From Zobellella maritima (GTDB taxonomy: Bacteria > Pseudomonadota > Gammaproteobacteria > Enterobacterales > Aeromonadaceae): 64,000 nt of DNA. A model generated the notes under the pieces. That model searched no databases, had not been told where the DNA came from, and saw only the letters and a program-made list of their open reading frames with translations. Where the stretch lies: positions 62,001 to 126,000 of the forward strand of contig NZ_QCZE01000001.1 of NCBI RefSeq assembly GCF_003075035.1, in the 5' to 3' direction. The position numbers were made by a program, and so were the translations under genes. This document shows, piece by piece, positions 46,897 through 56,214 of the stretch. The number at the start of each line of letters is the position of its first letter. Position 1 is the first letter of the stretch.

Positions 46897-48177
46897 ATGC
46901 AGATACTATCGGAGCACACTCGGATTGCAGTTATTGGCCTGGGTTATGTAGGGTTGCCGTTAGCAGTCGAGTTTGGAAAGAAATACCCTACTATTGGCTT
47001 TGATATAAACAAACAGAGGGTGGATGAATTACACTCGGGGCGTGATCATACACTGGAGGTGAGTGCTGACGAGCTGAGTCAGGCAAATAAGTTAATATAC
47101 AGCTCAGAAACAGAAGAGCTACGAGTTGCAACCGTTTATATTATTACCGTACCTACTCCGATAGATAAACATCGTCAACCCGATCTGACGCCACTTAAAA
47201 AAGCCTCTGAAATTGTGGGGGGGGTGATAAAAAAAGACGATATCATCATTTATGAGTCTACTGTCTATCCGGGGGCGACAGAAGAAGACTGTGTACCTGT
47301 GCTGGAGAGAATATCCGGTCTCAAGTTCAATGAAGACTTCTATGCCGGCTACAGCCCGGAAAGGATCAACCCGGGTGATAAAGACCACAGGGTCGCCTCC
47401 ATTATGAAAGTGACATCCGGATCTACCCCGGAAGTGGCTGACTTTGTCGATGTCCTCTATGGCAGCATAATTGGTGCCGGTACCCACAAGGCCGGCAGTA
47501 TCAAGGTGGCTGAAGCGGCCAAGGTGATTGAGAACACCCAGCGTGATCTGAACATCGCCTTGATTAACGAGCTGGCAGTCATTTTTAACAAGATGGGGAT
47601 TGACACCGAAGCCGTGCTCAAGGCTTCTGGGTCAAAGTGGAATTTCTTGCCGTTCCGCCCCGGTCTGGTTGGTGGCCACTGCATTGGCGTTGACCCTTAT
47701 TACCTTACGCATAAAGCACAGGCCATTGGCTACTATCCGGAAGTCATTCTCGCCGGCCGTCGCATCAACGACGCCATGGGCCGCTATGTGGCATCTCAGT
47801 TGGTGAAGGGTATGCTCAAACGCCGTATTCATGTCAATGGTGCCAAGGTGCTGGTCTTGGGCCTGACCTTTAAAGAGAACTGTCCTGATATCCGCAATAC
47901 CAAGGTGGTGGATATTATCCGCGAGCTGAAAGAATACGGGGTAAAAGTAGACGTATTTGACCCTTGGGTAAATACAGCCGAGGCTGAACAGGAGTACGGT
48001 ATTGTCCCTGTTCTGGCGCCGGAGCAAGGTGCATATAATGCGGTTATTCTGGCTGTTGCCCATCATCAGTTCCGCTCACTTGGCGCCGGGGGTATCAAGG
48101 CGTTTACCAAGCAAGAGCATGTTATCTATGACCTTAAGTATGTGTTAAGTGCCGAGGAAGTTGATATCAGGTTGTGA
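46897..48177 (+). CDS. tviB: UDP-N-acetylglucosamine C6-dehydrogenase (TviB type), second copy
   Basis: The 426-residue paralogue of 7822-9102 has the same length, start ([26 protein letters not shown]) and catalytic stretch ([22 protein letters not shown]). It is highly similar along its whole length, with both domains intact, so both copies should be active. I chose ATG 46897 with GGAG upstream, matching the first copy; an in-frame extension to 46876 has no counterpart. It is the first gene after the ops element and is followed by its partner tviC. Confidence 0.93.
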   Translation: MQILSEHTRIAVIGLGYVGLPLAVEFGKKYPTIGFDINKQRVDELHSGRDHTLEVSADELSQANKLIYSSETEELRVATVYIITVPTPIDKHRQPDLTPLKKASEIVGGVIKKDDIIIYESTVYPGATEEDCVPVLERISGLKFNEDFYAGYSPERINPGDKDHRVASIMKVTSGSTPEVADFVDVLYGSIIGAGTHKAGSIKVAEAAKVIENTQRDLNIALINELAVIFNKMGIDTEAVLKASGSKWNFLPFRPGLVGGHCIGVDPYYLTHKAQAIGYYPEVILAGRRINDAMGRYVASQLVKGMLKRRIHVNGAKVLVLGLTFKENCPDIRNTKVVDIIRELKEYGVKVDVFDPWVNTAEAEQEYGIVPVLAPEQGAYNAVILAVAHHQFRSLGAGGIKAFTKQEHVIYDLKYVLSAEEVDIRL

Positions 48178-48279
48178 TGGATGCATTGCAGCTTGCTGCC
48201 TGCACTTAGTCGGCTGACGAACCGAACATCCAGTGAATGTTTTTAACCTTATCCAACGCAGGTGGCCTTGGACTAGGGC

Positions 48280-48330
48280 GTGCCTGCTCTCGGATCTGAT
48301 TTTTGTAGCACATTTAGGAACAGTTATTTA
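48280..48330 (+). repeat. Dispersed repeat, copy A
   Basis: TCTGATTTTTGTAGCACATTTAGGAACAGTTATTTA-like sequence (right half at 48295-48330) matches copy B at 51195-51249 in the same orientation with several mismatches. It lies just upstream of the tviC ribosome binding site. Confidence 0.65.
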
Positions 48331-48348
48331 TATATAAAGAGGGTTGCC

Positions 48349-49449
48349 ATGACTCGTTATGGGAAAATCCAGAAAGACCTTCAAGCCAATCCAAAAGTGT
48401 GGCTTATTACCGGAGTCGCCGGGTTCATCGGTTCTAATTTACTCGAATCCTTGTTGAGGCTAAATCAGTATGTTGTAGGCTTGGATAATTTTTCAACCGG
48501 CTATGCACATAATCTTAATGAAGTCGAAAAGCAAGTTGGTCCTGTCCAGTGGGCGCGATTTCACTTTATAGAGGGTGATATATGTAGCAAGACAGATTGT
48601 CAGTGTGCAATGTATTATCCTGGGGCCTTATATGAAAAACAGGGTGAAAAAGACTTGGGCTCTTCAGGAGAAGAACTGATAGTGAGTGTTGATTACGTCC
48701 TCCATCAGGCCGCCTTGGGCTCAGTCCCTCGTAGTATTGCTGACCCTGTTGCTACCAATGCCGTTAATGTCGATGGTTTTTTAAATTTATTAAATGCAGC
48801 CAGAGAAGCGAGAGTTGAAAGTTTTATTTATGCTTCCAGTAGCTCCGTCTATGGAGATCATCCCACGTTACCCAAGAAGGAGGAGCATATCGGTAATCCA
48901 CTGTCACCATACTCGGTGACCAAGTATGTTAACGAGTTATATGCAGGTGTATTTTCAAAAGTATATGGTATTAATAGTATAGGTTTGCGTTATTTCAATG
49001 TTTTTGGTCAACGACAAGATCCCAATGGTGCTTATGCTGCAGTGATCCCGATATGGACGGCAGCCATGATAAAAGATGAAATTGTGTACATCAATGGCGA
49101 TGGTGAAACCAGTCGCGACTTCTGCTTTGTCGAAAATGTTGTACAAATGAATATCTTGGCGGCTACCGCCCCGGATGAGGCTAAAAACACCGTATACAAC
49201 GTGGCCGTGGGAGATAGAACCTCACTTAACGCCCTATTTTATGCCCTTAAATCGGCCCTGGCCGGTTGTGGTGTTTTCTATGAAAAAACACCTGACTATC
49301 TAGGTTTTCGTGCCGGTGATATTCGACATTCCCAGGCAGATATCAGTAAAGCCAGAGATAAAGTGGGCTACACTCCAACCCACCGTATTGGTGACGGTCT
49401 CGGGCAAGCCATGCCCTGGTATGTAAAAAATATTAAAGGGGATCTTTAA
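48349..49449 (+). CDS. tviC: UDP-N-acetylglucosaminuronate 4-epimerase (TviC type), second copy
   Basis: The 366-residue paralogue of 11142-12173 has [28 protein letters not shown] and [15 protein letters not shown] with the YxxxK pair. It carries about 23 extra residues (after [29 protein letters not shown], then [11 protein letters not shown]) before [20 protein letters not shown], where the first copy has only a short [11 protein letters not shown] link. The ATG at 48349 with GAGGG upstream matches the first copy (MTRY). Together with TviB it supplies UDP-GalNAcA for region 2. Confidence 0.9.
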   Translation: MTRYGKIQKDLQANPKVWLITGVAGFIGSNLLESLLRLNQYVVGLDNFSTGYAHNLNEVEKQVGPVQWARFHFIEGDICSKTDCQCAMYYPGALYEKQGEKDLGSSGEELIVSVDYVLHQAALGSVPRSIADPVATNAVNVDGFLNLLNAAREARVESFIYASSSSVYGDHPTLPKKEEHIGNPLSPYSVTKYVNELYAGVFSKVYGINSIGLRYFNVFGQRQDPNGAYAAVIPIWTAAMIKDEIVYINGDGETSRDFCFVENVVQMNILAATAPDEAKNTVYNVAVGDRTSLNALFYALKSALAGCGVFYEKTPDYLGFRAGDIRHSQADISKARDKVGYTPTHRIGDGLGQAMPWYVKNIKGDL

Positions 49450-49583
49450 TGCCCGGCGGTAAAGCGTATTCAAGCAGGTGCAGTGATTGTCATGGCACAC
49501 CGGAGAAAACAGGTTGTTGATGATATGATGAGGTTGATATCAAGGCGATGCTTTGGAATATTAGACTCTAGAGCAAACCATTG

Positions 49584-51086
49584 ATGACCAAAGTAAAGTC
49601 TGCGACCGAAAACGGTTATGTGACTAATGTAGATAAAGCCGATATGGCCGGTAAGGCCCGCAAGGGAATAAAATGGTCTGCCGTGCAGATTATTGCCCGT
49701 AATGTCCTGAGTTTGGGAACGACGGCGGTATTGGCACGTCTTCTAAGCCCTGGTGATTTTGGCCTGGTAGGCATGGTCGCTACCCTTACGGCCTTGTTGC
49801 AGATATTTTCCGATATGGGCCTGAGCTGGGCCACCATCCAGAGCCAGCAGCTGAGCAAGGATCAAATCAGCAATCTATTCTGGATAAATACCGGTGTTGG
49901 CCTATTGCTCTGGGGTATTTGTATATTGGGTGCTCCCGGTGTAGCCAGTTTCTACGGTGAGCAGGAGCTTATAGGAATCACGGCCGTCCTTGGTGTCAGC
50001 TTCCTGCTGAGTGGCTCCGCCGCTCAACCCATTGCATTGCTGAACCGCACCATGAATTACAAAGCTGCAGCCCAGATCGAAGTTTTTTCCATCATTGCTG
50101 GTTGTGCTGCTGCACTGGTCAGTGCCTTTTGGGGGGCAGGCTATTGGGCCCTGGTTATTCAAAGCGTGGTGAATGCAGCTGTACGTGCGCTGTTGGCATT
50201 TCCCATGAGTGGTATTACCATTTTTTTCCCAAGGAAAGATGTGGGCACTCGTAAATTGGTCACATTTGGTGGGCTAATGGCTACAAGCGGGCTTTTTAAT
50301 TATTTGGCCTGTAGTCTGGATAGTGTCCTTGTCGGTAAATACTGGGGGGCGGAAGCCCTTGGGTTTTATAATCGGGCATATTTTTTAATGTTGTTACCAA
50401 GTGTTCTCAGTTCGGGAGTGCTGACAAAGGTGATGGTGGCAGCACTCTCGGTTATAAACGATGATCAAGAACGTTTTGCTGCTGTGTTTAGAAAAGGCAT
50501 TAAGTTCTCCTTGTTTGTTGGTTGCCCTATGGCGCTAGGATTGATACTGACAGCCGATGAAATGGTTTTTATCATATATGGCGCTCAATGGCAGCCCACG
50601 GTACCTATCTTTATGTGGTTAAGCATTATCAGCATAGCGCAGCCAATCAATAATGCTGCTAGTTGGCTTTTTACCGCAGCGGGCAAGGCAAAAGCCTACC
50701 TCTACTTCAATGTGATTGCTGGCCTTATTCTTGGTGTTTGTTTTTATTTTGCAGCGCCGTGGGGAACACTGGCCATTGCGAGGGTGAATGGGATTGTAAT
50801 GGGGTTTGGTATTATATCCTTTTCTCTCTGGTTGTCTCACAGGGTTTCGGGGTTGTCTCTCAAAGAAACTGTTTTATGTGTTTTACCTGTTGCCCCCTGT
50901 CTTTTTTTGATGGCAGTTTCTGTACTTATTATTGAGTATGCTTGTGAGTTGTTTGTTCTTGGTTTTATGGCCACCTTGGTGCTGAAGGTTTTCGCTGGTG
51001 TTGTGTCATATATCTTGTTTTCCTTTATGTTTATGGGCGACTTTTTAAGGAAAGATATTATTCCTTTTTTGTGGGTGAATAAGTGA
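49584..51086 (+). CDS. wzx: WzxC-like polysaccharide flippase, region 2
   Basis: The 500-residue protein has a polar N-terminus, then KARKGIKWSAVQIIARNVLSLGTTAVLARLLSPGDFGLVGM, the typical start of WzxC/colanic-acid-type exporters of the MOP superfamily, and about 12 to 14 membrane helices. It is longer than the region 1 flippase and of a different branch. The ATG at 49584 is preferred over a TTG directly before it. It probably flips the region 2 repeat unit. A copy of the dispersed repeat follows in the gap downstream. Confidence 0.9.
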   Translation: MTKVKSATENGYVTNVDKADMAGKARKGIKWSAVQIIARNVLSLGTTAVLARLLSPGDFGLVGMVATLTALLQIFSDMGLSWATIQSQQLSKDQISNLFWINTGVGLLLWGICILGAPGVASFYGEQELIGITAVLGVSFLLSGSAAQPIALLNRTMNYKAAAQIEVFSIIAGCAAALVSAFWGAGYWALVIQSVVNAAVRALLAFPMSGITIFFPRKDVGTRKLVTFGGLMATSGLFNYLACSLDSVLVGKYWGAEALGFYNRAYFLMLLPSVLSSGVLTKVMVAALSVINDDQERFAAVFRKGIKFSLFVGCPMALGLILTADEMVFIIYGAQWQPTVPIFMWLSIISIAQPINNAASWLFTAAGKAKAYLYFNVIAGLILGVCFYFAAPWGTLAIARVNGIVMGFGIISFSLWLSHRVSGLSLKETVLCVLPVAPCLFLMAVSVLIIEYACELFVLGFMATLVLKVFAGVVSYILFSFMFMGDFLRKDIIPFLWVNK

Positions 51087-51194
51087 AGTGATTAATTTTG
51101 TGTTTTTATCTAAATGGCTGCTACTAATGCCACATAATGTCGAGACAGAACTCAGGATTCGATAAGCAGACACTCCGCAACAAGAGGGAGTTAC

Positions 51195-51249
51195 GGCGAG
51201 TCTGCGTTCGAGCCTGATTTCTGTAGGCACAGTTAGGAACAGTTATTTA
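51195..51249 (+). repeat. Dispersed repeat, copy B (left arm of inverted pair)
   Basis: This 55-base sequence (GGCGAGTCTGCGTTCGAGCC ... AACAGTTATTTA) is nearly the exact reverse complement of copy C at 55956-56009: I count about four differences, including one indel. It lies in the gap between the flippase and the GT4 gene. Confidence 0.88.
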
Positions 51250-51304
51250 GGTTTACCTCGGAGCCTTGGTTGGCTGTCGGATATATAAAGGGTTGAGGCA
51301 GGTG

Positions 51305-52432
51305 ATGAATGACCTTGTTCTTTTGAGCTACGATTATCCCCCCAATGATGGTGGAATCAGCCGGTTGGCGGCGGCGTTTTCATCGGGCCTTGCCGCTGAT
51401 GGAGTGGCGGTAGAGGTTTGTACCCTTGGCGGTAATGCCACCTCGGAGGGGCTGCCCCGTCCCGAGTTGGCCACAGTCGAGCTGCCACGCAGCAGAATCT
51501 GGCGTGAGTTTGCTTTGTTGCGTTATCTGCTTTCCCGCCCCAAAAACATCAGGATCATCACCACGGTCTGGAATCCGGAGGCAACCTTGGCCTGGCTGTT
51601 GGGGCGACGAAATCTGTATGTACTGGCCCATGGCAATGAGGTCATGCCGTATCCCCAGGGAATGACATTCAGGCTGAAAGCCTGGCTGCGCAAGAAGGTG
51701 CTGGCTTCAGCCCGCTGTGTGATCTGCAATAGTCGCTATACAGAACATCTGGTCAGCTCGATAGCAGTCGATGCCACTACCGCCGTGGTAAACCCGGGTG
51801 TCGATACCGCACATTTCAATGTTGAGTTGACACAGGACGAGGCCAGGGCGCGGCTGGGTCTGCCTCAAAACAAGCGCCTGTTACTGAGTGTTTCTCGCAT
51901 CGATGACTACAAGGGGCATGATGTCGTACTGGATGCTCTGGTTGCCTTAACAGAAGAGCAGCGCCGGCAGTTGCATTATGTGGTTGCGGGTAAGGGGGGG
52001 CACCTGAAAGCGCTGCAACGGCGAGCCAGCGAGCTTGGTCTGGAAGCCTCTATCAGCTGGCTGGGGTTTGTAGCAGATGAGTCATTGCCCCTGCTTTATA
52101 AGGCGGCAGACCTTTTTGTGCTGTGCACCCGCGAAGATAAAGCCCTGCGTGGTGTGGAAGGCTTCGGGATGGTGTTTCTCGAGGCGCAGGCTGCCGGTCT
52201 GGCGGTGGTCGGGACCAGAGCCGGGGGCATACCCGATGCCGTCCGGGAGGGGCGGGGGGGCTGGCTGATCGATCAGGATGACAGCCTGGCCTTTGGCAAG
52301 CACCTCGAAACCTTGCTTAACAGACCCGAACAAGTAAACGAGCAGGGACGTTTGGGTCAGGAGCGGGCCCGTACCGAGTGCGGCTGGCGTCAATACACGC
52401 AGAATCTACTGGATGTTCTGGAAAAATATTGA
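51305..52432 (+). CDS. Glycosyltransferase family 4
   Basis: The 375-residue GT-B enzyme starts DLVLLSYDYPPNDGGISRLAAAFSSGLAADGV. It has LYVLAHGNEVMPYP, the C-terminal LLLSVSRIDDYKGHDVVLDAL, and the EX7E-like motif VEGFGMVFLEAQAAGLAVVGTRAGGIPDAV. GAGGCAGGTG stands before the ATG at 51305; an upstream in-frame start (51266) adds 13 unrelated residues. It is the first gene within the 4.7-kb block flanked by inverted repeats. The sugar it transfers is unknown. Confidence 0.87.
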   Translation: MNDLVLLSYDYPPNDGGISRLAAAFSSGLAADGVAVEVCTLGGNATSEGLPRPELATVELPRSRIWREFALLRYLLSRPKNIRIITTVWNPEATLAWLLGRRNLYVLAHGNEVMPYPQGMTFRLKAWLRKKVLASARCVICNSRYTEHLVSSIAVDATTAVVNPGVDTAHFNVELTQDEARARLGLPQNKRLLLSVSRIDDYKGHDVVLDALVALTEEQRRQLHYVVAGKGGHLKALQRRASELGLEASISWLGFVADESLPLLYKAADLFVLCTREDKALRGVEGFGMVFLEAQAAGLAVVGTRAGGIPDAVREGRGGWLIDQDDSLAFGKHLETLLNRPEQVNEQGRLGQERARTECGWRQYTQNLLDVLEKY

Positions 52433-52526
52433 TGAGTTACCTTAATTCTGGATCGATGAGGACGGTATTTGCATCAGTTATTATTTTCTCCCCATGTAAA
52501 GGCAATTACGTGAACGGCCGACTTAT

Positions 52527-53645
52527 ATGTTTTTAAATTTTGTTTTTTACAGTTTAATTGGTGTTTTTTTTATCGTTTTTTTTATAAAAAAAGACCATGA
52601 ACTTGCCAGGGAGGGAATGGTCCTTTATGTATTTATCTCGGTGATTTGGCTGTGGATGATATTGGTTTTTCGCGAGCCTGTGGGAGATCCAGGGCGTTAT
52701 GTCCTGGAACTCGATTTCATTGCTGGACTTGGTTTAGATGAGCTGCTTAGCTTCGATAAAGTGCCATTGGGGTTTGCCCTGTTAAACTGGCTAACCGCAC
52801 TTGTCAGTACAGATTCTGCTTTTTTCTTCTCGATGGTATATGTTTTCTGCGTCGTTCCATTGTATCTATCCTTTCGGGAGCGATTCGACAAGGTTGATGC
52901 TGCCGTATTGATGATGCTGTATCTGCTATATCCTTTTTATCTAAGCGGTCTGGGTAACATTTTTAAGCAGGGAATTGCATCCGGATTTATGCTCTGGGGC
53001 TTAACCTGTCTGTTGGATCAGGAAAAGCCAAAGACAGTCAAGGGAATAATGATTCTTTTTTCCTCGGTATTATTCCATTCGGCATTTTTGATTCCAATTT
53101 TTTCTGTTATTGCCTGGTATGTTTTTTTCAGAAAAAGACATATTGCTTGGGCGCTGTGGTTGCTTGGAGGGGCTGTGACTATTGCCATGTTTGGTTTGAG
53201 CGAGGCGGTAGTTACAGCTTTTATTCCAAAGGATATCATTGAGGATCTGGGGTTTGGAGTATATTTTGATACTAACTACCGTTTGAATGGCAGTTTTTTA
53301 CTATTGAACTATGTCACGGGGTTTAGACTGGATTTTACTCTCTTTACTATTATGCCTTTGCTCGGGGTTTTGTATGTTAGACGGAAGGTTGATTTAGCCG
53401 TTAGTGATGAGATGATTAAAGTTTATTGTCTTCTTTCAACTTCATATTTCTTGCTGTGTTTTATTCCGTATGCGGATAGGCTGGCTTCTATCTCCTGGTT
53501 TATTGTGCCTTATTTAATTTATTTTTATCTTTCAAAAAGTTACATGAAGGGTATGCGTGATCAGCTTGTTATTATCACAGTGGCTTTTCATGCAGTACTC
53601 ATGCTGGATTATAACAAGGAGTATTTTCAATGGTTACCATTCTAA
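52527..53645 (+). CDS. wzy: EpsG-like polysaccharide polymerase (Wzy), region 2
   Basis: The 372-residue protein has about ten membrane helices, a first periplasmic segment VFREPVGDPGRYVLELDFIAGLGLDELL, FKQGIASGFMLWGL and SVLFHSAFLIPIFSVIAW, the pattern of EpsG/Wzy-type polymerases (the FHSAFLIP region is characteristic). It is AT-rich, as polymerase genes usually are, and unlike the region 1 polymerase at 29896. Its end overlaps the GT2 start by 16 bases. It probably polymerises the region 2 repeat unit. Confidence 0.82.
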   Translation: MFLNFVFYSLIGVFFIVFFIKKDHELAREGMVLYVFISVIWLWMILVFREPVGDPGRYVLELDFIAGLGLDELLSFDKVPLGFALLNWLTALVSTDSAFFFSMVYVFCVVPLYLSFRERFDKVDAAVLMMLYLLYPFYLSGLGNIFKQGIASGFMLWGLTCLLDQEKPKTVKGIMILFSSVLFHSAFLIPIFSVIAWYVFFRKRHIAWALWLLGGAVTIAMFGLSEAVVTAFIPKDIIEDLGFGVYFDTNYRLNGSFLLLNYVTGFRLDFTLFTIMPLLGVLYVRRKVDLAVSDEMIKVYCLLSTSYFLLCFIPYADRLASISWFIVPYLIYFYLSKSYMKGMRDQLVIITVAFHAVLMLDYNKEYFQWLPF

Positions 53646-54493
53646 CGCCGACCTATAATCGAGCACATACTTTGCCCCGGTTGTTTTATTCACTACTTGA
53701 ACAGACCACACATGATTTCGAGTGGTTGGTGGTTGACGATGGCAGTGATGACAATACCGAGTCAATTATTGACGAATTCAAAAAAGATTCGCCATTTCCT
53801 GTTCGATATATTAAAAAAAACAACGGTGGAAAACATACGGCTCTTAATGTTGGGTTTATTAAGGCGGATCGAGAATGGATTTTTGTTTTGGATAGTGACG
53901 ACTGGCTTAGAAATGACTGTATCGATAAGATAATATCAGAATTGACCAGCAATGACTTTAATTATAACTCACTTTCATTTTTGAGGGTGTATGAAAGTGG
54001 CGAGGTGATAGGTGATCCTTTTCCTGACGGGTTAAATGATTTTTTAGATAGGGAGCTATTTAAAGTAAAAGGAGATAAGGCCGAGGTGTTTAACAAGAGC
54101 TGCCTTGAGGGATTTTGCTTTCCATCATATGACGGTGAGAATTTTATGGCAGAGGCACCCTTGTATATATGGTATGGGCAACGTTTTAATACAAGGTTTA
54201 TAAACTATGGTGGGTACATTTGTGAGTATCAGAGTGATGGCTTAAGTACTAATAGTATAATAAATAGATATAAATCATTGAATTCTACCCTTTATGTCAC
54301 AGAGGTGAAGTACAAAGCGCATGATGATTTTCCATTTAAGGCTCGGGCGGCTATTAACTGGTGGCGCTTCAAATCCTCTCGTATTGCCATGAAGAAAGAG
54401 TGGCGACCTCCTCTTGTTTACCTTCCGATTGGTATGCTGCTGTTTCTTTTTGACTTGGTAAGAGGGAGAAGAATTCCACTATCAAGAGTTTGA
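53630..54493 (+). CDS. Glycosyltransferase family 2
   Basis: The 287-residue GT-A enzyme has the classic start VTILTPTYNRAHTLPRLFYSLLEQ, then WLVVDDGSDDNTESIIDEF, NGGKHTALNVGFIKADREWIFVLDSDDWL, with the DxD-like DSDD motif near residue 86, and a hydrophobic C-terminal stretch (PLVYLPIGMLLFLFDLV). It starts inside the end of the polymerase gene. It probably adds one sugar of the region 2 unit; donor and linkage are unknown. The neighbouring gap (54494-54616) shows no gene. Confidence 0.9.
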   Translation: MVTILTPTYNRAHTLPRLFYSLLEQTTHDFEWLVVDDGSDDNTESIIDEFKKDSPFPVRYIKKNNGGKHTALNVGFIKADREWIFVLDSDDWLRNDCIDKIISELTSNDFNYNSLSFLRVYESGEVIGDPFPDGLNDFLDRELFKVKGDKAEVFNKSCLEGFCFPSYDGENFMAEAPLYIWYGQRFNTRFINYGGYICEYQSDGLSTNSIINRYKSLNSTLYVTEVKYKAHDDFPFKARAAINWWRFKSSRIAMKKEWRPPLVYLPIGMLLFLFDLVRGRRIPLSRV

Positions 54494-54616
54494 TTTTCAA
54501 AATAAACAACTGTATAGAAAGTTATTTATATTAGCGATTTTACCGCGGTCTGACTTTTTTGGGTGTTATTGTTGCGCTATATGGCTGTTGTGATATAACC
54601 AGGAGGTTAGGAAATC

Positions 54617-55972
54617 ATGAAGGAGTTTATTTTAAAGTATGCGCCATTATTAATCCAGAACATGGCTATTAGCGTGTACAATAGCTTTTTATATAAAGTT
54701 CGGCATGCAGGAAAATATAAGGTATTAAGGGATTATTATGCTCTTTTCGATAGGGCGGATATAAAGCTGGTCGAAGAAGAGGCCAGGAGGCGTTTAAAAA
54801 TATTTTTAGAAACAGCGACATCAGACTCTGAGTGGTATAGAAAATTCAAAGGAAAGTCATTGAATGAGTTTCCTGTATTGGAAAAAGAAGAGCTGATCAA
54901 TAATTTTGAAACGATCAGAACAGTTCCAGATAGAAAATCCATTGTTAGTTATACGGGGGGGACTACCGGTGCATCGATGAAGGTGGTTTATACTTATCCA
55001 GATATGCAGGAGCGTTTTGCATTGATTGACCACTTTCGAGCTAAGTATGGATATAAACTAGGAAAGCGTACTGCCTGGTTTAGTGGTAGAACGTTAGTTC
55101 AGACTAAAGATTTGAAACGTGGAATATGCTACCGAGATGACTATATAAATAAAATTAGATTTTTTTCAAGCTTTCATATTAGCGAAGATAACTTTGATAT
55201 TTATTGTCGTGCCTTTCGCGAATTCAAGCCTGAATTTATAGTGGGGTCACCATCCAGTGTGTATGATTTGTGTAAATTTGCCTTGAAAAGGGGACTTAAG
55301 GCAAAAGGTATTGTCAAAGTCTTCTTCTCGACGGCTGAAACTGTTTTACCTCACCATTGTGAAGTTATTGTTGATGTTTTAGGGTGCGAGATTGTTGATC
55401 AGTATGCATCATCAGAAGGGGCCCCGTTTATTCTTCAATGTAAATCCGGCTCTATGCACATTCACCCATTAAGCGGTTTTTTCGAAGTGGTAGATGAAGA
55501 AATGAACCCGGCAACAGAAGGTGAGATGTTGGTTACTTCATTTACCACACATGGTGCTCCATTAATTAGGTATAGAATCGGTGATAGAATCAAATTGGCC
55601 CCCAATGATTATAAATGCCCATGTGGGTCCCCTTTTCCGGTGGTTGAAAGTATTGATGGTAGGAGTACAGACTTTATATGGTCACCTGAGAACGGAAAAA
55701 TTAACCTTGGTAATATAAGTAATTGTACAAAAAACATTTATGGGTTGATTTGTTTTCAAGTTATCCAATGCCATGAAAATGAAATTAATGTAAAGGTTGT
55801 CTGCTCCTCAAGATTCGATGAAAAGGAAGAGGCGAGGTTTTTGAAAGCGATTAAGGTGCGGGTAGGAATGAATATGGTAGTTAATATTGAGCGTGTTTCC
55901 AGTATACCAAGAGAAAAAAGCGGAAAGTTCAGGATTGTAAAAAATACATTGGTTTTAAATAACTGTTCCTAA
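54617..55972 (+). CDS. CapK-like adenylate-forming protein (phenylacetate-CoA ligase family)
   Basis: The 451-residue protein resembles the CapK/PaaK branch of adenylate-forming enzymes. It has the P-loop-like SYTGGTTGASMKVV (about 113), QYASSEGAPFIL, TSFTTHGAPLIRYRIGDRI and a C-terminal lysine region (SSIPREKSGKFRIVKN). CapK-type proteins are found in capsule loci, with functions mostly unproven; activation of an acyl or amino-acid substituent for a sugar is a reasonable guess. AGGAGG stands before the ATG. Its last 17 bases, including the stop codon, lie within copy C of the dispersed repeat. Confidence 0.82.
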   Translation: MKEFILKYAPLLIQNMAISVYNSFLYKVRHAGKYKVLRDYYALFDRADIKLVEEEARRRLKIFLETATSDSEWYRKFKGKSLNEFPVLEKEELINNFETIRTVPDRKSIVSYTGGTTGASMKVVYTYPDMQERFALIDHFRAKYGYKLGKRTAWFSGRTLVQTKDLKRGICYRDDYINKIRFFSSFHISEDNFDIYCRAFREFKPEFIVGSPSSVYDLCKFALKRGLKAKGIVKVFFSTAETVLPHHCEVIVDVLGCEIVDQYASSEGAPFILQCKSGSMHIHPLSGFFEVVDEEMNPATEGEMLVTSFTTHGAPLIRYRIGDRIKLAPNDYKCPCGSPFPVVESIDGRSTDFIWSPENGKINLGNISNCTKNIYGLICFQVIQCHENEINVKVVCSSRFDEKEEARFLKAIKVRVGMNMVVNIERVSSIPREKSGKFRIVKNTLVLNNCS

Positions 55973-56009
55973 TTCTGCTACAGAAATCAGGCTCGAACGC
56001 AGACTCGCC
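55956..56009 (-). repeat. Dispersed repeat, copy C (right arm of inverted pair)
   Basis: This 54-base sequence is the inverted counterpart of copy B (51195-51249) with about four differences. It begins inside the capK-like gene and supplies its last codons and stop. The following 200 bases up to manC have no gene and contain GC-rich, partly palindromic DNA (about 56025-56110). Confidence 0.88.
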
Positions 56010-56214
56010 ATAAACCCATCCTTGGGGGCGCCGCCGCGCCACTGACCGCCACGCATGGCGGGAATACGGGAATGGCAGGCGCATTTTCCGGCCCAGGCGC
56101 GAGGGTCTGTTTACTGGACCCTGACCTCTTCCTCTTAATGTTGCGGTATTTGTATCGGTGATTTAAGGCCAGGCTTCATCAACAGTAACTGTGTTTGTTA
56201 ACGGTGGATTTTAT

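Noticed and set aside
51406-51413. GGCGGTAG, a possible ops element
   Set aside because: It lies inside the GT4 coding sequence, without the CCAATAAA motif or leader context, so it is a chance match.
51195-56009. Composite transposon with inverted-repeat ends
   Set aside because: No transposase lies inside or beside the block and no target-site duplication is visible, so I only describe inverted repeats.
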